A stretch of DNA of 64,000 nucleotides from Kozakia baliensis (GCF_001787335.1 NZ_CP014674.1:1382501-1446500), one strand, 5' to 3'. Positions 1-9,827 are shown, counted from the stretch's first letter. Numbers and translations are program-made. The notes: a model not told the origin generated them from the letters alone.

Positions 1-933
1 CCCGGCCTGCCGATCGACACCGATCGTTTCTTCGTCATCTGTACCAACGTTCTGGGCGGATGTATGGGCTCAACCGGGCCACGCAGCTTGCAGGAAAACG
101 GCGAACCATGGGGAACCGATTTCCCCCCCATCACCATCCGTGACATGGTGCGCGCGCAGGCACTCCTGCTAAACCATCTCGGCATCGGGCGTTTATTCGC
201 AGCGATCGGCGGTTCCATGGGGGGAATGCAGGTTCTGCAATGGGTCGCGACCTATCCCGAACGCGTTTTCGCAGCAATGCCGATTGCGACGTCGCCATTT
301 CATTCCGCACAAAACATCGCTTTCAACGAAGTAAGCCGTCAGGCGATTTCCGCCGATCCGGAATGGCATAATGGCCGCTATTGGGATTATGGCGCCGTGC
401 CCGCGCGCGGTCTGGGCGTTGCGCGCATGATGGCGCATATCACTTATCTTTCTGAGGAAGCCCTAACGCGCAAATTCGGCCGTAGGGTGCGTCGCGATCC
501 GGCCATAAAAGGCGATACAGCGTTGGAACCGGCTTCTCTTTTCGGAGAAATGTTCGAGGTCGAAAGCTATTTGCGGCACCAGGGGTCGAGTTTCGTGCGG
601 CGTTTCGATGCCAATTCCTATCTGACGATCACACGGGCGATGGATTATTTCGATCTCAGCGCGGAATATGATGGCGATATCTCAGCGCCGTTCCTGGGCT
701 GCAAAACACGGTTTTGCGTGGTCTCTTTCAGTTCGGACTGGCTGTTCCCGACATCGCAATCCCGCCTCCTGGCGCGCGCGCTGAATCGGGCGGGGGTAAA
801 CGTCTCGTTCGTCGAGATCGACAGCGATCGTGGACATGACGCTTTCTTGCTGGATGAGCCGGATTTCGATCGGACGATGCGCGGATTCATCAATGGCGCC
901 GCCGAGCACGCCGGGTTGGGGAAAGCAGGCTAA
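1..933 (+). CDS. metX: Homoserine O-acetyltransferase MetX, 5' end outside the window
   Basis: Cytosolic enzyme of methionine synthesis that moves an acetyl group from acetyl-CoA to L-homoserine. Only the C-terminal 310 codons are present; the frame is open from base 1. It is an alpha/beta hydrolase: the window opens inside the conserved [18 protein letters not shown] block, the nucleophile elbow GGSMGGMQ follows about 70 codons in, and the Asp ([10 protein letters not shown]) and His ([11 protein letters not shown]) of the triad lie near the end. The ATG at 64 is internal and not a start. The stop shares one base with the metW start (TAATG), so the two are probably translationally coupled. 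Some relatives are succinyltransferases; acetyl specificity is inferred from the MetX-MetW pairing. Confidence 0.95.
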   Translation, partial: PGLPIDTDRFFVICTNVLGGCMGSTGPRSLQENGEPWGTDFPPITIRDMVRAQALLLNHLGIGRLFAAIGGSMGGMQVLQWVATYPERVFAAMPIATSPFHSAQNIAFNEVSRQAISADPEWHNGRYWDYGAVPARGLGVARMMAHITYLSEEALTRKFGRRVRRDPAIKGDTALEPASLFGEMFEVESYLRHQGSSFVRRFDANSYLTITRAMDYFDLSAEYDGDISAPFLGCKTRFCVVSFSSDWLFPTSQSRLLARALNRAGVNVSFVEIDSDRGHDAFLLDEPDFDRTMRGFINGAAEHAGLGKAG

Positions 934-1532
934 TGCGTTTGGATCAGCGTTTGATCGCGGAAATGATCGCGCCGAAAGCGCGGGTTTTGGATATTGGTAG
1001 CGGTGATGGTGCGTTGATCGACTATCTGTTCCGTACGCGGAATTGCGATGCGCGCGGTATCGAGATTGACATGAAGGAAGTAACGCGCTCCGTGGCGCAT
1101 GGCCTTCCGGTGATGCACGGCGATGCCGACCATGATCTGGCGCATTACCCGAATGGGGCGTTCGATTACGTGGTCTTGCAGCGAACGCTTCAAGCAGTGG
1201 AACGACCGCGTGAAGTTTTGCGCCAGATGCTGCGGATCGGTCGTTATGCGATCGTGTCCTTCCCTAATTTCGGTCATTGGCGGCTACGGTTACAGTTGCT
1301 GTTTAGCGGTCGCATGCCGATGAATGCTGTATGGCATACGCCATGGTACGAAACGCCGAACATCCATCCTTGCACCATCAGGGATTTTCTGACGCTCTGT
1401 CAGGAGGAAGGTTACATCGTGGACCGCTGGCTCGCGGTGGACGAAGCTGGTGAGCGCGCGCCGTGGCGTCGGTCGATCCGGTTGGCGAATCTCTTCGGCG
1501 AGCAGGCGCTATTTCTTCTGAGCAAACGGTGA
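933..1532 (+). CDS. metW: Methionine biosynthesis protein MetW (SAM-dependent methyltransferase fold)
   Basis: A 199-residue class I methyltransferase-fold protein that is co-transcribed with metX in many proteobacteria and thought to support or activate MetX. The SAM-binding motif I, VLDIGSGDGALIDYL, lies near residues 18-32, followed by the acidic loop EIDMKEV. The ATG overlaps the metX stop by one base, and its own TGA overlaps the GTG of the next gene, so metX, metW and the kinase form a tightly packed transcription unit. Its biochemical activity is not settled by sequence. The family call is firm because of length and partner gene. Confidence 0.95.
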   Translation: MRLDQRLIAEMIAPKARVLDIGSGDGALIDYLFRTRNCDARGIEIDMKEVTRSVAHGLPVMHGDADHDLAHYPNGAFDYVVLQRTLQAVERPREVLRQMLRIGRYAIVSFPNFGHWRLRLQLLFSGRMPMNAVWHTPWYETPNIHPCTIRDFLTLCQEEGYIVDRWLAVDEAGERAPWRRSIRLANLFGEQALFLLSKR

Positions 1533-2416
1533 GGCGCGTTTTCGCTGGCGTCGATGGCGGCGGAACAGGCACCCGCCTTCGTTTAACAGACGAAAGCGGC
1601 ACGGTTTTAGGCGTGGGCCAAGGAGGGCGCGCCAACATCGCAACCGATCCGCACGTTGCTTGGGCCTCTATTTGCACGGCACTGGATCAGGCTCTGGCTA
1701 GAGCAGAGTTAGACGAATTTTCTCTCCATTGGGCCTTCGGATTGGCCGGAGCCGAGGTCTCGGAAAAGCGGCAGCTTTTTTTGGAGATGACGCCGTCAGA
1801 CCTTCCACGGCCTATCGTGGTTACAGATGCCTACACGGCTTGCCTTGGCGCGCATGATGGAAAAGACGGTGCCATCATCGTAGTCGGGACCGGCTCCGTT
1901 GGTTATGCGATTCGAAGCGGGGCCGATGGCGTTCACACCCGGCGCGTAGGCGGCTGGGGTTTTCCGCAAGGCGATGAAGGAAGCGGCGCCTGGATCGGGC
2001 GAGAAGTGCTGGCGGCGATGCTCCGAGCGCATGACGGACGGCGCGTGCCAGATGCCTTGAGCAAGGCCTGCTGGGACTATCTGCAACAAGAGGCGGACCC
2101 GCTTGCCTGGGGCGTCAACAAGCGGGGAGGTGATTTTGCACGCTTGGCACCGCTGGCGATTCGTCAGGCGGAAGAAGGATGCATCGAAGCGCAACGCTTG
2201 TTGAGCGCTGCCGCGCGGGAGGTCGAAGTTTTGATAAGCGCGCTTATCGATGCGCCGGGTTTCTCGGATTTGCCCATCAGTGGGCTTGGGAGTCTTACGT
2301 CGATTTTAATGACGTATTTCGATAAAAGTCGAAAATACCTCTTCAAAGCACCTCTTGGCGATGCTGTAGATGGTGCCTTGCTCCTGGTGCATCGCGCCAT
2401 GAACGATCGAAAGTAA
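1529..2416 (+). CDS. Amino-sugar kinase, BadF/BadG/BcrA/BcrD ATPase family (GlcNAc or glucosamine kinase-like)
   Basis: An ASKHA-fold sugar kinase of 295 residues, likely phosphorylating N-acetylglucosamine or glucosamine in the cytosol. The phosphate-1 motif GVDGGGTGTRLRLTD is at the N terminus, the phosphate-2 region VGTGSVGYAIR near residue 110, and GDEGSGAWIGR near 150. I place the start at GTG 1529, whose bases overlap the metW stop (GTGA). An ATG at 1463 in the same frame would add 22 residues without family similarity and a long overlap with metW. Together with murQ and anmK at 14-16 kb it suggests recycling of cell-wall amino sugars. The exact substrate cannot be read from the sequence. 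Confidence 0.85.
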   Translation: MRRVFAGVDGGGTGTRLRLTDESGTVLGVGQGGRANIATDPHVAWASICTALDQALARAELDEFSLHWAFGLAGAEVSEKRQLFLEMTPSDLPRPIVVTDAYTACLGAHDGKDGAIIVVGTGSVGYAIRSGADGVHTRRVGGWGFPQGDEGSGAWIGREVLAAMLRAHDGRRVPDALSKACWDYLQQEADPLAWGVNKRGGDFARLAPLAIRQAEEGCIEAQRLLSAAAREVEVLISALIDAPGFSDLPISGLGSLTSILMTYFDKSRKYLFKAPLGDAVDGALLLVHRAMNDRK

Positions 2417-2428
2417 GGAGAAGCACGT

Positions 2429-3037
2429 ATGACGGACATTCTGACGGCGATCGCCGAGCGTCGCGCGACGAAGCGTTTCGACCCGTCCTACCAGATACCG
2501 GATGATGAACTGCGCTCGATTCTCAACGCGGCCATGCACGCGCCAACGGCGTTCAACATTCAAAACTGGCGTTTTCTCGTGGTGCGCGACCCGGCACAAC
2601 GGACGAAGATTAAAGAAGCGGCATGGAACCAACCGCAGATCGAAGAAGCGGCAGCCCTGATCGTCATGTGCGCAGATATCAAGGCGTGGGAGAAAAACCC
2701 GGCGCGGTATTGGGACGGCGTGCCTGAAAAAATGCAGCAAACCTATGTCGGGATGATTCGGAACTATTACGAAGGCCATGAACAGGTTCAACGCGATGAA
2801 GGAATGCGGTCCTGCGGAATGGCGGCCTATGCCATCATGATGGCAGCAGCGGCACACGGGCTGCAAACCTGTCCAATGGATGGATTCGATTTTAAAAAAG
2901 TCGGCGAGATCATTAATTTACCGAAAGATCATGAAATCGTCATGTTCGTCGCTATCGGCAAAAGAGCCGGAGATCCGCCGCCGCATGGAGCGCGACTGTC
3001 GTTTGAAGAGACCGTGAGGCACGACCGTTTCGCCTAA
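2429..3037 (+). CDS. Nitroreductase family FMN oxidoreductase
   Basis: A 202-residue flavoprotein of the NfsB/FRase I-like nitroreductase family, expected to reduce nitroaromatics, quinones or related electrophiles with NAD(P)H. The N-terminal FMN-phosphate segment ERRATKRFDPSYQIPDDEL and the APTAFNIQNWRFLVVRDP segment are typical. The C-terminal FDFKKVGEIINLPKDHEIV and FVAIGKRAGDPPP match the usual end of the fold. AAGGAG at 2415-2420 sits eight bases before the ATG. It follows the kinase by 12 bases and may belong to the metX-metW transcript. The physiological substrate is unknown. Confidence 0.9.
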   Translation: MTDILTAIAERRATKRFDPSYQIPDDELRSILNAAMHAPTAFNIQNWRFLVVRDPAQRTKIKEAAWNQPQIEEAAALIVMCADIKAWEKNPARYWDGVPEKMQQTYVGMIRNYYEGHEQVQRDEGMRSCGMAAYAIMMAAAAHGLQTCPMDGFDFKKVGEIINLPKDHEIVMFVAIGKRAGDPPPHGARLSFEETVRHDRFA

Positions 3038-3062
3038 TCTCACATAATGAGAAGTGACAGGG

Positions 3063-3091
3063 TTGTAAGGGCTGGTGGACTTATTTATAAT
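3063..3091 (+). promoter_or_regulatory. Candidate sigma-70 promoter of the DEAD-box helicase gene
   Basis: TTGTAA (3063-3068) and a perfect TATAAT (3086-3091) are separated by 17 bases, so transcription should start near 3098. That would give a leader of about 218 nt before the ATG at 3316. The short open frame crossing this region (3047-3319) has no recognisable protein character and is not annotated as a gene. Confidence 0.55.
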
Positions 3092-3252
3092 AGGACCAAT
3101 CAACTCCGAAAGCACACGAATACGGGTGAACGTATCATCGAGGTGCACTTGGCGGCATCGCCGGCGGAGGCAGCCTCGTTAAGTCAGGTGCGTCTATGCG
3201 CCGGTCCGGCGTGGCGCCAATGCTCCGGGGTCCATGCAATTTCGACGTTTGA

Positions 3253-3279
3253 ATCGGAACGGACAGTATTCGTTCCGAT
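3253..3279 (+). promoter_or_regulatory. Perfect hairpin in the helicase leader
   Basis: ATCGGAACG (3253-3261) and CGTTCCGAT (3271-3279) form a perfect 9-bp stem with a 9-nt loop, 36 nt before the helicase ATG and 20 nt before its strong AAGGAGG site. No U-run follows, so it is not an intrinsic terminator. It could stabilise the leader, tune translation at low temperature or bind the helicase itself. Confidence 0.4.
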
Positions 3280-3315
3280 GCTGGTCGATTTATCCGCCCC
3301 CAAGGAGGCGCCTTT

Positions 3316-4617
3316 ATGACCACTTTCGCCGAATTAAAGCTGGCAGAACCAATCCAACGTGCACTTGCGGAGGAAGGCTATACACAGCCCACGCCGATCC
3401 AGGCAGGTTCTATTCCTCATTTGCTTGAGGGACGCGATCTTTTAGGTCTGGCTCAGACTGGCACGGGAAAAACCGCCGCTTTTGCGCTGCCGATCCTCAA
3501 TCATCTCCTGCTTAATCCGCGTCCCGCTCGCCCGAAAGGCCCACGTGCGCTCGTTCTGGCCCCGACGCGTGAATTAGCGGCGCAGATCGACGATAGCTTC
3601 AAAGCTTATGCGCGGCATATGAAGCTGCGCCATGCCGTTATCTTCGGCGGTGTCGGGCAGGGGCGACAGGTCGAGGCCATGAGACGCGGCGTCGATGTGC
3701 TGACAGCGGCACCTGGCCGTTTGCTGGACTTGGTGGGGCAATGCCATATCGATCTTTCAGCGCTAGAAATCCTGGTTTTGGATGAAGCAGACCGGATGTT
3801 GGATATGGGTTTCGTGCGCGATATCAAGCGTATCGTTGCGCTGCTCCCGAAAGAACGCCAGACGCTTCTGTTCTCGGCAACCATGCCGAAAACCATTCAG
3901 GATCTCGCGCACTCCTTGCTGCGCAATCCGGCGAAAGTAGAGGTTACGCCTCCATCTTCCACGGTGGACCGTATTCGGCAGGCCGTCATGTTTGTGGAAG
4001 CGGAAAACAAGAAAGCGGCGACGTTGCTGCTGGTGGATAATCCGAAAGTTGTGCGCGCGGTCGTTTTCACGTTGATGAAGCACGAAGCCAACAAGGTGGC
4101 GGAGTATCTCAACAAAAACGGTATCGTATCAGAAGCGATACACGGCAATAAATCGCAAGGCGCGCGCGAGCGGGCGATGAGCGGTTTCCGCAACGGAACC
4201 GTCAAGGTTCTCGTAGCGACGGATATCGCCGCGCGCGGTATCGACGTGGACGACGTAAGCCACGTTTTCAACTACGATCTTCCCAACGTGCCGGAAAGCT
4301 ACGTGCACCGCATTGGCCGGACCGCACGCGCCGGACGCGATGGTTGGGCCGTCTCCCTGTGCGATCCCGAGCAGCGGGCGTGGCTGCGCGATATCGAAAA
4401 GACGATCGGTAAGCCGGTCGCGGTTGTGACGGATCATCCATATCATTCGGAAGCAGCGCAGCATTCGACAATGCGTCCGCCGGTTTTGGGTGGTGGAGGC
4501 CGAGGTCGCGGTGGGCCACGGAATGGACAGCGTGGCGGTGGCGGACGCCCGCCCTCATCGCCGGGTGGCGGACAACGCGGTAACAATCGCCGTTCCGGCA
4601 CACGCCGCGTCGCGTAA
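3316..4617 (+). CDS. DEAD-box ATP-dependent RNA helicase (RhlE-like)
   Basis: A 433-residue RNA helicase that unwinds short duplexes in ribosome assembly or mRNA decay. All core motifs are visible: Q motif PTPIQ, motif I AQTGTGKTAAF, Ia PTRELAAQ, II DEAD (LDEADRMLDMGF), III SAT, motif V ATDIAARGIDVDDV and VI HRIGRTARAGRDG. The last 45 residues are a glycine/arginine-rich tail typical of RhlE-type proteins and likely bind RNA non-specifically. AAGGAGG lies nine bases upstream of the ATG. A strong terminator follows directly, so the gene is probably monocistronic, driven by the promoter at 3063-3091. Confidence 0.95.
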   Translation: MTTFAELKLAEPIQRALAEEGYTQPTPIQAGSIPHLLEGRDLLGLAQTGTGKTAAFALPILNHLLLNPRPARPKGPRALVLAPTRELAAQIDDSFKAYARHMKLRHAVIFGGVGQGRQVEAMRRGVDVLTAAPGRLLDLVGQCHIDLSALEILVLDEADRMLDMGFVRDIKRIVALLPKERQTLLFSATMPKTIQDLAHSLLRNPAKVEVTPPSSTVDRIRQAVMFVEAENKKAATLLLVDNPKVVRAVVFTLMKHEANKVAEYLNKNGIVSEAIHGNKSQGARERAMSGFRNGTVKVLVATDIAARGIDVDDVSHVFNYDLPNVPESYVHRIGRTARAGRDGWAVSLCDPEQRAWLRDIEKTIGKPVAVVTDHPYHSEAAQHSTMRPPVLGGGGRGRGGPRNGQRGGGGRPPSSPGGGQRGNNRRSGTRRVA

Positions 4618-4623
4618 TGTTTT

Positions 4624-4655
4624 AGGCCTCCTCAGTTTACGAGGAGGCCTTTTTC
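4624..4655 (+). terminator. Intrinsic terminator after the helicase gene
   Basis: AGGCCTCCTC, a 7-nt loop and GAGGAGGCCT form a perfect 10-bp stem followed by TTTTTC, seven bases past the helicase stop. It separates this gene from the convergent MFS transporter. Confidence 0.9.
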
Positions 4656-4681
4656 ATTGCCGGGCTACCCCATGGGAAGGA

Positions 4682-5971
4682 TCAGGCTTTCTTGGTTTTC
4701 CAACCTGTTTCGCGCAGAGCGAAGGAAAGACCGATCGCAATAACGATACCGATGACAAGCGGCATGAAAGCGCGATGGAACACTTCCATGGAAGTGCCGC
4801 CGCCTCCCATGAGAGCCGAGACCAACGGGGACATGACGCCCGTGGTGCCGAACACCAGGAAGTTCATTACACCGGCAGCAGTGCCTTTAACTTCCGGCGG
4901 ATTAACTTCTTTCATGGATGAAAACGGGATCATGGCCGCGCCGGAAGCGATACCCATGACAAGCGCGACGAAATAGCGCGGCATAACGCCGACGGGCACG
5001 TAAAGCGCACTCAAAGAGGCCGCCAGCAAAACGACAGCGCCGCCGATGAGAACCGGTTTGCGAAGGCCGATCTTATCGGAAATCCAGCCAAGCAACGGAC
5101 AACCGATCACCCAACCGATTGGAACCATCGACACATCCGAAGCGGCAAAAGCCATCGTCGTATGCTCGCCCTTGTTGAGCATCGAAGCACCCCAACCCAG
5201 TGCGCCAATGGTCGTAGGCACGAACAACAACCCACCGATCAGGCCCGCATACCAACTTTGCGGGTTGGAAAAGATGATTTTGAACGGCTTCAGAAGATTA
5301 GCGAAAGAGAAGTGTCCATGATGTCCGACGCTGTCTCCGGAATCGCGTGGCATGACGATCCACGTAGCTACGGCGAGCACTAAGCCAAGAATACCGAAGC
5401 CGAGCCAGACGGTTTGCCAAGGCAGGTGGAAGGAACCGTTCGGATCGATCAAAATGCGGGTTGGTTTCGAACCGAAGGCGGCGCCGGCCATGCCGAGACA
5501 TTGTGTCAGCCCGACGAAAAGCGCCAAGGTGCGCGCCGGAAGATATCGTGCGGCGATATAGGAAGAACCGACGAAAGCGCAAATCGCACCAATGGCTTGG
5601 ATGATATAACCGCCGATGCCAGCCGCCGCACTTCCTTGCGCGAAAATCAGGCATCCCACGCCAGTGATGGCGATAAAGCTCGGCATGATGGCATGAGCGC
5701 CATAACGATCCAGCAGCACGCCGACAGCCAGCGCCATCAGCGCATAGACGATGTAGTAGGATGCGATCATCAACCCGAGATGACTATTGCCCCAAGCTTG
5801 AGTCAATTCGTCCTGCATAATGCCCGGCGCTGAGCGGATTGCGTATTGATAGAAATAAAAGAGCGCACAAAGAAACCAAGACAGAACGTATAGCGGCTTC
5901 AGCGTCTGTGGCTGCCCGGCTTGAGCGTTTTGCGGTTGAGGCGGCACAGTTTGCGCCTTAGATGCTGACAT
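4682..5971 (-). CDS. MFS transporter (12-TM, anion:proton symporter-like)
   Basis: A 429-residue inner-membrane permease of the major facilitator superfamily. Twelve hydrophobic segments can be followed, with the loop 2-3 signature GVLLDRYGAHAIMP and a related WISDKIGLRKP in the second half. The N-terminal APGIMQDELTQAWG resembles organic-anion/hexuronate-type symporters. I start at ATG 5971 (MSASKAQ), which has GGAG five bases upstream; the open frame continues 22 codons upstream through a hairpin and is not needed. It is the third gene of a minus-strand unit porin-pdc-MFS, 77 bases after pdc. The substrate is not deducible; a monocarboxylate or sugar acid would fit the context. Confidence 0.85.
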   Translation of the reverse strand: MSASKAQTVPPQPQNAQAGQPQTLKPLYVLSWFLCALFYFYQYAIRSAPGIMQDELTQAWGNSHLGLMIASYYIVYALMALAVGVLLDRYGAHAIMPSFIAITGVGCLIFAQGSAAAGIGGYIIQAIGAICAFVGSSYIAARYLPARTLALFVGLTQCLGMAGAAFGSKPTRILIDPNGSFHLPWQTVWLGFGILGLVLAVATWIVMPRDSGDSVGHHGHFSFANLLKPFKIIFSNPQSWYAGLIGGLLFVPTTIGALGWGASMLNKGEHTTMAFAASDVSMVPIGWVIGCPLLGWISDKIGLRKPVLIGGAVVLLAASLSALYVPVGVMPRYFVALVMGIASGAAMIPFSSMKEVNPPEVKGTAAGVMNFLVFGTTGVMSPLVSALMGGGGTSMEVFHRAFMPLVIGIVIAIGLSFALRETGWKTKKA

Positions 5972-5998
5972 AGGAACTCCGCTATTTTGCGAAAATGA

Positions 5999-6035
5999 GA
6001 AAGCCGGGCTGCCGCGGAGCGATGACCCGGCTTTC
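5999..6035 (-). terminator. Hairpin between pdc and the MFS gene, probable leaky terminator
   Basis: GAAAGCCGGG (5999-6008) and CCCGGCTTTC (6026-6035) pair perfectly with a 17-nt loop. Read on the minus strand the stem is followed by a short pyrimidine tract TCTCATTTTC. It starts 13 bases past the pdc stop and would lower, not abolish, expression of the downstream transporter. Confidence 0.6.
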
Positions 6036-6048
6036 ATCCGATAGAAAA

Positions 6049-7782
6049 TTATTTGGCGGGCGGACGCGCGTTAGCCGTAGCTACATGACGTCCCCATGAA
6101 ATCAGTTCGCCCGTGCAATCATCACGTGGAATGACGCATTCGATCAGCGTCGGGCCCTCTTTATGGGCAAGCGCCGTCTCGACAGCCTTTTCCAGTTCGG
6201 CGGCTGTCGTGGCGCGCAAGCCTTTGCCATGGCCGTCCTTCGCGTTGAAGCCTTCCACGACTGCGGCGTAATCCCAGTTTTTGATATTGTTATACGGACC
6301 GTCGTGAATTTCCACTTCGATCGTGTAACCCGCGTTGTTGATGAGGAAGATGATGACCGGGAGTTTGCGGCGGATCATCTGGGCCACTTCCTGGGCCGTG
6401 AGTTGGAACGAACCATCGCCCACCATCAACACGGTGCGGCGATCCGGCGCGCCAACGGCATAACCGAACGCGGCGGGCACCGACCAGCCAATATGGCCCC
6501 ACTGCATCTCGAACTCGACACGCGCGCCATGAGGCAGTTTCGTCCGCATGACGTTGAACCAAGAATCGCCAGTCTCGCCGATAACGGTCGTGGTCGGGGT
6601 GAGAATTTTCTGAAGATGAGCCTGGATGTCAGCGCGCGTCAGCTTCGTGTCCGCCGAGGTGCGGGCAATCTGGGACTTTCTCTCCTTGATAGATTGATCG
6701 TCTTCCTTCGGCTTTGCAGATTCCGGATGGATACGACGGAACTCAACCATCGTAGCGTCTTTTTTGGGTTTGCCTTTAAGGTGCTCTGCCACGCCGTTCA
6801 GAAGATCCACCAAGTGAATATTATCGAAAGCGTGACCGTCCAGCTTGGTCACTTCCTTATCGGCGTTGACTACGTTTGAACCTTTTGGCCACGCCGTCCA
6901 ACCTTCGGTGGAGTAATCGTTGAACACGCAGCCGAGGGTCAAAACACTATCGGCCCAGTTGAAGATTTCGCTCACATTCGGTGAACTGGCGCTGCCCCAA
7001 TAGGTGCCGACATAGTTCGGATGATCTTCCGGAAAGAAGCTCTTAGCTGCGGCCATGGTCGCCACTACGCAACCAAGCGCATCGGCAAGTTTGACGGCGG
7101 CCTGTTCCGCGCCAGCGGCACGCAACTTGCTGCCGATCAGAATGGCGGGTTTTTCATGTTTCTCAACGAAACTGCTGACGGCCTTGATGGCGGCTTGCAG
7201 CGTCGCGTGATCGCTCGGCGAGGGAGTGAGAAGCGCGCTTGCTGGGCCGGGAGCGGCACAAGGTTGTGCTGAAACGTTACAGGCAATTTCGATATAAGCC
7301 GGTTTTTTTTCGCGCAACGCGGTGCGGATGGCGTAATCGATTTTTTCCGGTGCATCTTCGGCGGAAATAATAGAGACCGCAGCACAGGTTAGCTTTTCAG
7401 CAATCTGTAATTGATAAGAATAATCCGGCGTGCCGATTGTGTGATGCAGGATGTGCCCACTACCGTGATCGTTGGAATTTGGCGCACCGGAGACCAAAAT
7501 AACGGGTAGATTTTCGGCATAGGCGCCACCGATGGCGTTGAGGGCTGATAGAGCGCCGACACTGAAGGTGACAACGGCTGCCGCTGCGCCATTGGCACGG
7601 GCGTAACCTTCTGCGGAGAAGCCGCAATTAAGCTCGTTACAGCAATAGACCTGCTCGCAGGATTTATTCATGAGAAGCTGATCGAGCAGAACGAGATTAT
7701 AGTCGCCCGCAACGGCGAAATGATGCTTCAGCCCGATCTGAGCGAAGCGTTCAGCCAGATAAGTTCCGACAGTATAGGACAT
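6049..7782 (-). CDS. pdc: Pyruvate decarboxylase (thiamine diphosphate dependent)
   Basis: Cytosolic enzyme converting pyruvate to acetaldehyde and CO2. In acetic acid bacteria the acetaldehyde is then oxidised to acetate. The 577 residues match the Zymomonas-type bacterial enzyme: [14 protein letters not shown] (catalytic Asp), [16 protein letters not shown] (ThDP-activating Glu), LHHTIGTPD (the His pair), and the ThDP-binding [12 protein letters not shown] ... [18 protein letters not shown] with the active-site Glu. Start chosen at ATG 7782 ([13 protein letters not shown]), with GGAG seven bases upstream; the open frame would extend 41 codons into the porin gene. It lies 37 bases after the porin gene and is probably co-transcribed with it. 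Confidence 0.97.
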   Translation of the reverse strand: MSYTVGTYLAERFAQIGLKHHFAVAGDYNLVLLDQLLMNKSCEQVYCCNELNCGFSAEGYARANGAAAAVVTFSVGALSALNAIGGAYAENLPVILVSGAPNSNDHGSGHILHHTIGTPDYSYQLQIAEKLTCAAVSIISAEDAPEKIDYAIRTALREKKPAYIEIACNVSAQPCAAPGPASALLTPSPSDHATLQAAIKAVSSFVEKHEKPAILIGSKLRAAGAEQAAVKLADALGCVVATMAAAKSFFPEDHPNYVGTYWGSASSPNVSEIFNWADSVLTLGCVFNDYSTEGWTAWPKGSNVVNADKEVTKLDGHAFDNIHLVDLLNGVAEHLKGKPKKDATMVEFRRIHPESAKPKEDDQSIKERKSQIARTSADTKLTRADIQAHLQKILTPTTTVIGETGDSWFNVMRTKLPHGARVEFEMQWGHIGWSVPAAFGYAVGAPDRRTVLMVGDGSFQLTAQEVAQMIRRKLPVIIFLINNAGYTIEVEIHDGPYNNIKNWDYAAVVEGFNAKDGHGKGLRATTAAELEKAVETALAHKEGPTLIECVIPRDDCTGELISWGRHVATANARPPAK

Positions 7783-7819
7783 AACTAAACTCCTCTGGAA
7801 CGAAATATTCGCACCATAT

Positions 7820-9739
7820 TTATTGTTGGAACGGAAAATATCGGAAAGTGACGTAAAGCGTATGGCCCGAGGTCGTCGGGTGTACGCTGTTACCTTCGCC
7901 ATCATTGCCTCTGAAGGCGAACTTCCTGATATAGGTATATTGGAGGCCGCCCATCAGGCTACCATAGTGGCCGTCCAGGAAGTGCCACCAACCGCCAGTT
8001 GTGAAGGAAGCGAGTGTCCTTGTCTGCGCATTGCAGACACCGAACTCCACATCACAGCCCCCAAGATTCAAATCGTTGACGCCATAGCCGTATTGCGCGC
8101 CATTCGCACCGATATAGCGTCGCCTCCCGGCCGTCTCGATCCCGCCATAGGTATAGAGCAGCACGGATTTATCAGGATGCCCGATCAGGCCGAGCGCGCC
8201 CATCATCTCCGGAACCGGTGTTAATTCGCCGCGACCATCGAAAGTGGTATCGGGGATGAGAGAAGGGCCGTAACGCCCGATGCCTTGCCCGGCCAAAATA
8301 TTACCGGTCAATTGAAGCTTTTGAGTGCCGAGTGGCAGCGTCATACCAGCGCCGACGCCACCACCGAATTTCGTCTCTTTCCGCGTGGTTCTAGCGCCAG
8401 GCGCTTCCACGAGCGAGCGGAACCAACGGGCAAGCCCGAAAACTTCATAATGCCCGAAAGACGTATCGGCGGCGCCCTTCAAGATAATGTCGGGTGAGGG
8501 GTTATAAGTATATTCAGAATTGGGATTAAGCAGAACGCCGCCGGTATTGGCGTAGAAAACCTTCGCTCCGGCGCTATGCCCATAAGCAGCGGGCAGTGTA
8601 CCACCGGAAGAAAGCGGAGAAGAGAAGGCAACGGTGGCTTGTGGGTCCTCAATGGAAAGCCCCAACCAATATTTTTGCGCCCAATCCTTGCCGATGCGAA
8701 TTTGAGGAACTCGGGTGAAGGAGATGCCGGGAATTTGGTTATTATCGGTGACGGCAGGAAGCTGTTCCTGACGTGGCAGTATCCCTTTGGCGTAATTGGT
8801 GGCCAAGCTCCAGGCTTGACCCATAAGGATATGAAGCCCCCAATCTTTCTGTGTAAAGGTGAAGTAACCCTGACGCAGCCGAGGCGTGTATCCACTAATT
8901 TGCACACTGTTGGTGGTGCCTGCGGAACCACCGAAATCGGTTTCGATATAGGCTTGAAGGCGGATCGATTTAGTGGGGTTGGCTTCAAGAAGGGTAGAGA
9001 AGCGGCTAAGCTGCGCGGAAAGCCTCTCCTCGGCCAAACCATGATTGGGGCTATTGGCGTAAGGAAAATTGTTCCATGCGGTGGCGGGTCCGCTGGTCAT
9101 ATTCGAACTGCGCCAGATATTCGAAAAATCGATAAAACCACCGACACGGACAGAGACATTACCGATGCTGAAAATAGGCGGAAGTTGATCGACGGCCGTT
9201 TGGGTAATGGCGAGCGGACTAGAAGATTCCAAATCCATCCCATGTTTTTTGCCTGTGCCCGCTTGGGATGGGAGCCACTGAAAAAGTGGTCCTCCCGATG
9301 TGGGAGAAGCGGCAGAAGGAGCGTTCGAAGCAAGTTCGGTGCGCGCTGGGCCGGACTGAAGCAATGGCGCAGGCGTGGGGCGAGCGGGAAGGGAAAGCGT
9401 GGAGTGAGGCTCCGCTTCCGAGGGCGGACTCTCCGCTCTACGCGCCGGAGCGATATTACTAGCAGTTTTAACAGGACGAGAAAATTGGGAAACGGAAGAA
9501 TGATTATTCGCTGAGGCAAGCTTATGTCGTGCAGCGCGTTGCGCATGGCGATGTTCGATAGCCTGAACCTCGGCCTCTAACCGGCGCATCTGCGCTTTGA
9601 TGGCCGCTAATTCCTGAGCATCGTCATCCGCTTGCGCAAAAGCGGGTTGTGAAAAAGCGAGACAAAGTCCTGTGCCGACCAATAGCCAACCACTTAACGT
9701 AAACCGTCCGTGGATGCGAATGGCATTTCTGGACGGCAT
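7820..9739 (-). CDS. Outer-membrane porin, DcaP-like family
   Basis: A 639-residue outer-membrane protein. After a signal peptide ending near [12 protein letters not shown] comes a short coiled coil ([20 protein letters not shown]), then a proline/serine/alanine-rich linker of about 120 residues, then a beta-barrel domain starting near [15 protein letters not shown]. The barrel shows the DcaP-type pattern of Arg/Ser-rich strands ([37 protein letters not shown]) and ends in an aromatic residue close to the C terminus ([10 protein letters not shown]). Start at ATG 9739 (MPSRNAIRI) with GGGGAAG upstream. First gene of the porin-pdc-MFS unit. DcaP porins pass small dicarboxylates or other anions; the substrate here is unknown. 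Confidence 0.8.
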   Translation of the reverse strand: MPSRNAIRIHGRFTLSGWLLVGTGLCLAFSQPAFAQADDDAQELAAIKAQMRRLEAEVQAIEHRHAQRAARHKLASANNHSSVSQFSRPVKTASNIAPARRAESPPSEAEPHSTLSLPARPTPAPLLQSGPARTELASNAPSAASPTSGGPLFQWLPSQAGTGKKHGMDLESSSPLAITQTAVDQLPPIFSIGNVSVRVGGFIDFSNIWRSSNMTSGPATAWNNFPYANSPNHGLAEERLSAQLSRFSTLLEANPTKSIRLQAYIETDFGGSAGTTNSVQISGYTPRLRQGYFTFTQKDWGLHILMGQAWSLATNYAKGILPRQEQLPAVTDNNQIPGISFTRVPQIRIGKDWAQKYWLGLSIEDPQATVAFSSPLSSGGTLPAAYGHSAGAKVFYANTGGVLLNPNSEYTYNPSPDIILKGAADTSFGHYEVFGLARWFRSLVEAPGARTTRKETKFGGGVGAGMTLPLGTQKLQLTGNILAGQGIGRYGPSLIPDTTFDGRGELTPVPEMMGALGLIGHPDKSVLLYTYGGIETAGRRRYIGANGAQYGYGVNDLNLGGCDVEFGVCNAQTRTLASFTTGGWWHFLDGHYGSLMGGLQYTYIRKFAFRGNDGEGNSVHPTTSGHTLYVTFRYFPFQQ

Positions 9740-9813
9740 ACACGACTTCCCCTTTTTCCAAATGAATAGGCATTTCAACTGAGGTAAAGTTAATCTTCGT
9801 CACGCAACAAACA

Positions 9814-9827
9814 TTGATCTTTGTCAA
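9814..9827 (-). promoter_or_regulatory. FNR/CRP-family box upstream of porin-pdc
   Basis: TTGATCTTTGTCAA matches the FNR-type dyad TTGAT-N4-ATCAA except for one base (GTCAA). The centre lies about 81 bases upstream of the porin ATG at 9739. An activating site 41 bases before the transcription start would put that start near 9779. Confidence 0.5.

Noticed and set aside
3047-3319. Open frame of 90 codons between the nitroreductase and helicase genes
   Set aside because: It crosses a strong promoter and the helicase ribosome site, its composition is random, and no family motif is visible.
7783-7905. 41-residue N-terminal extension of pyruvate decarboxylase
   Set aside because: It overlaps the porin gene, has no similarity to the family, and a good ribosome site precedes the internal ATG at 7782.
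8576-9514. Plus-strand open frame of 312 codons antisense to the porin gene
   Set aside because: Arg/Gly-rich shadow of the porin gene's linker and barrel region, with no ribosome site or motif.
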